DNA of 64,000 nt from Haloactinopolyspora alba (GTDB lineage Bacteria > Actinomycetota > Actinomycetes > Jiangellales > Jiangellaceae), in NCBI RefSeq assembly GCF_003014555.1, contig NZ_PYGE01000012.1:62001-126000 (forward strand), read 5' to 3'. The notes under the pieces were generated by a model. The model made no database searches, was not told the DNA's origin, and worked only from the letters and a program-made list of their open reading frames with translations. The translations under genes and the position numbers were made by a program. This document shows positions 61,861 to 64,000 of this stretch, one piece after another (position 1 is the first letter of the stretch; every line of letters begins with the position of its first letter).

Positions 61861-63948
61861 ATGGCTGAGCGGTTCATCCCCCGGGTGGACGACTTCGACG
61901 GTGACGTCGTCCGGCAGCGATTCGACGACATGGTCAACCCGCCGGGGCTGACCAACGGTCTCGGCGCGGCCCAGGTGGACCACGATGTCACCGGCGTGCG
62001 CAGCGTCAACGTGCCGCCGTTCTCGCACGGCGACACCGTCACCGGCGTGCTGTCGGTGGACGGGCGGCTGTTCCGGTCGTTCGGCGAGCCGGTGTCGACG
62101 CGGTGGCGCCCGGACCGAGTGCTGCGGTGGGCCCGGCTGGGTGACCTGTCGATCACGACGGTGACGGCGATGCCGCCGGACACCCAGGGCGTCGTGATGG
62201 CCGTCGAGGTGACCAACACGTCGGACCGGCCCCGGAACGTACGCCTGGGACTGTCCGCCGCGTCGACGGTCACCCGCTCGACCGGCGGATGGACGCAGCC
62301 GGTGCCGCCGTCGGAGCCGAACACGCTGACGCCCGCCGACGGCCGCGCGGCGCTGGTGGGCCGGGCGCGGGCGGGCTCAGCGGTCAGCGTGCAGGGCGTC
62401 GACGTGCCCGGAGCCCGGGTGCTCGACCGCACGGTCGAGGTGACCGCGGACGTCGCCGCAGGAGAGACGTACCGGTTCGGCTACGTCCACGTGATCGACG
62501 GCGACGAGGCCGCGGCGCTGGCCGCCTTCGACGAGGCCGCCGCGGACGTGCCCGGGCGTATCGACGCCACACGAGCCTGGTGGAACGCCACCCTCGAGGC
62601 CGCGTTCACGCCCGGGAACGACCGGTTCAGCGGGCACGTCCCGGTGCTCGAGACCAGCAACGACGCGGTGCGCCGGCTGTACTGGTGGGGCGTGCTGGGC
62701 GTGATCTGGTTCCGCCGCGACAACCCGGCGAGCGTCCTGGGCCGCGTCTACGACACGTTGACACCGCGGTACTGGCAGACCACCACGTTCATCTGGGACT
62801 TCAGTCTCAGCTCGATGGTGCATGCGCAGTTGGACCCGGAACCGATGCGGCGCCAGCTCGAGCACTGGATCGCCCTGGACATCCACCGGCACTTCGGCAC
62901 CGAGTGGCTCACCGGCGGCCCGGCCGGCTACTGGTACTCCGTCAACGACTACGCGATGACGCGGCTGGTGCGCGACTACGTCCGGTGGAACGGACGGCGC
63001 GACTTCCTCGACGTGGAACTGGCGGCCTCGGACGGGCCGCGCCGCCCGGTGGCCGAGCACCTGCGGGACTGGGCGACGGCGTGGGAGTCCTTCCGCGGCG
63101 CTCATGCGCTCGCCGACTACGGCGAGATCGACAACCTGCTGGAGTGCGTCAGCTCGTACGTGCACGAGGTGGCCTCGCTGAACGCCGCGAACGTGTGGTG
63201 CATGCGGGCGGCGGCGGACGTCGCCGGGTTCCGTGGCCGCACGGCGGAAGCAGCCGACCTGCGGGCGCGCGCGGACGAGCTGCTGACGCAGGTGCGCGAG
63301 CTGTACGTCGACGGCGGCGGGTACTGGAACGCGCGCCAGCCCGACGGGCGCATGGTGCCGGTGCGGCACTGCTACGACTTCGCCACCGTCGGCACGACCA
63401 TCGGGCGGGACCTCCCGGAGCGTGAGCGTGCCGAGATGGTGGCGTTCTTCGTGCGGGAGCTGCAGACACCGTCGTGGATGCGTGCGCTGTCGCCGTACGA
63501 CGACGACGCGTCGTTCAGCCTGCGCCCGGACCATCAGTGGAACGGCGCCTACCCGGCGTGGCCGGCGGACGCGGCGCGGGCGCTGATCCAGCTGGGCCGC
63601 GCGGACGTCGTCGCGGGGTGGCTGCCGGGGCTGGCACGTACTGCCAACCAGGGACCGCCCGGGCAGGCGCATTTCGTGGAAGAGGCCGCGGAGCCGGTCA
63701 ACGGCGGTGCGGCGAAGGCGCCACCACAGTACCCGTACCTGATCGACTGGGCGTGCTCGTCGGCGGGATCATGGGCGGCGCTGGTGGTCGAAGGGCTGTT
63801 CGGCGTCGACGTGGCGCTGGACGGCACCGTGACGGCAGCGCCGCAGCTGGACGGCGTCGACCCGGAGGCGCGGCTGCGCAACCTGCGCGTGGGCGATCGC
63901 CTGGTGGACGTCGACGCCGACGGTGTGGTGTCCGACGGAGTGTCGTGA
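61861..63948 (+). CDS. (Alpha/alpha)6-barrel glycoside hydrolase-like protein
   Basis: 695 residues, no signal peptide, so cytoplasmic. An N-terminal beta-sandwich (about 1-245, with TVTAMPPDTQGVVMAVEVTN) is followed by a six-hairpin catalytic barrel (about 260-620: RRLYWWGVLGVIWFRRDNP, FIWDFSLSSMVHAQLDPE, ALSPYDDDASFSLRPDHQWNGAYPAWPADAARAL). Acidic residues in FIWDF and in the RPDHQWNG stretch are candidates for acid and base, as in GH63/GH37-type and MGH1-like enzymes. It should trim an imported oligosaccharide or glycoside. The start ATG 61861 follows the dehydratase by 25 bp. The end of the gene runs into a 20-bp tandem repeat. Confidence 0.88.
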   Translation: MAERFIPRVDDFDGDVVRQRFDDMVNPPGLTNGLGAAQVDHDVTGVRSVNVPPFSHGDTVTGVLSVDGRLFRSFGEPVSTRWRPDRVLRWARLGDLSITTVTAMPPDTQGVVMAVEVTNTSDRPRNVRLGLSAASTVTRSTGGWTQPVPPSEPNTLTPADGRAALVGRARAGSAVSVQGVDVPGARVLDRTVEVTADVAAGETYRFGYVHVIDGDEAAALAAFDEAAADVPGRIDATRAWWNATLEAAFTPGNDRFSGHVPVLETSNDAVRRLYWWGVLGVIWFRRDNPASVLGRVYDTLTPRYWQTTTFIWDFSLSSMVHAQLDPEPMRRQLEHWIALDIHRHFGTEWLTGGPAGYWYSVNDYAMTRLVRDYVRWNGRRDFLDVELAASDGPRRPVAEHLRDWATAWESFRGAHALADYGEIDNLLECVSSYVHEVASLNAANVWCMRAAADVAGFRGRTAEAADLRARADELLTQVRELYVDGGGYWNARQPDGRMVPVRHCYDFATVGTTIGRDLPERERAEMVAFFVRELQTPSWMRALSPYDDDASFSLRPDHQWNGAYPAWPADAARALIQLGRADVVAGWLPGLARTANQGPPGQAHFVEEAAEPVNGGAAKAPPQYPYLIDWACSSAGSWAALVVEGLFGVDVALDGTVTAAPQLDGVDPEARLRNLRVGDRLVDVDADGVVSDGVS

Positions 63949-64000
63949 CCGGGTGCGGTTCGTCGTGACCGGGTGCGGTTCGTCGTGAACGGGCGCGGGG
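63941..64000 (+). repeat. 20-bp tandem repeat at the end of the glycosidase gene
   Basis: TCGTGACCGGGTGCGGTT recurs with a 20-bp period: units at 63941, 63961 and (diverged) 63981 up to the window edge. The first unit holds the stop codon TGA (63946-63948) of the glycosidase. Each unit has a GTG that could start a following frame. Confidence 0.85.

Overview
This is 64 kb of very GC-rich, densely coding chromosome from an actinobacterium. The lineage is shown by mycothiol deacetylase MshB, the SigE / zinc-finger anti-sigma / RseB-like / HtrA / TatB row, a DUF3117 protein, 7Fe ferredoxin FdxA beside DapC, many GTG starts and several apparently leaderless promoters. Gene order and repeat style would fit a Jiangella-like soil actinomycete, but the genus is a guess. 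I see no rRNA, tRNA, CRISPR array, transposase, phage genes or replication origin.

Layout. 1-6.3 kb: a BCCT transporter cut by the left edge, an AbiEi/DUF559-like protein between two related repeats, typA, an ArsR regulator divergent from a dienelactone hydrolase, and a broken fragment of typA. 6.5-12.4 kb: a complete peptide-type ABC importer (binding lipoprotein, two permeases, two ATPases). 12.5-16.3 kb: a GAF regulator and a secreted sulfatase with carbohydrate-binding modules. 16.5-22.7 kb: mshB, a membrane protein, a VanW-type cell-wall protein, a GNAT protein, fdxA and dapC. 22.8-28 kb: an antisense group with an anchored putative metallopeptidase, a gamma-glutamyltransferase, an extracytoplasmic lysozyme-like protein and dapD. 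28-36 kb: an I36 inhibitor-like protein, a TetR regulator with a divergent ABC exporter pair, an ECF sigma factor with its partner, dapE and a LOG-family gene. 37-43.4 kb: folP, a DivIVA-like protein, a paaX - enoyl-CoA hydratase - tag operon, DUF3117, pepA and a YdhR-like protein. 43.5-50.3 kb: an alpha/beta hydrolase divergent from an HxlR regulator, a YdeP-type molybdoenzyme, a RIO kinase, fdhD and a GNAT protein. 50.4-55.7 kb: an O-methyltransferase, then sigE to tatB. 56.1-64 kb: a GntR-regulated catabolic operon with a sugar-type ABC importer lacking its ATPase, a shortened SDR dehydrogenase, a glucarate-dehydratase-like enolase-superfamily enzyme and a large (alpha/alpha)6-type glycosidase.

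Genes that work together. DapC, DapD and DapE are three steps of the succinylase route to diaminopimelate and lysine, spread over 15 kb with unrelated genes between. SigE, its anti-sigma factor, the RseB-like protein, HtrA and TatB form an envelope-stress and export block. FdhD is the sulfur-transfer factor expected for the nearby YdeP-like molybdoenzyme.

The least explained content lies between genes. At least five unrelated families of palindromic repeats sit in gene gaps: GTCACCTGATC arrays, CGTTGATCTTGGAGTT inverted repeats that supply stop codons to neighbouring genes, a 77-bp element in two convergent gaps, TGATCATC-centred hairpins, and a 60-70 bp element on both sides of the AbiEi-like gene. 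These, a leader peptide plus hairpin before the RIO kinase, and an SDR that has lost its middle are the main candidates for something undescribed.
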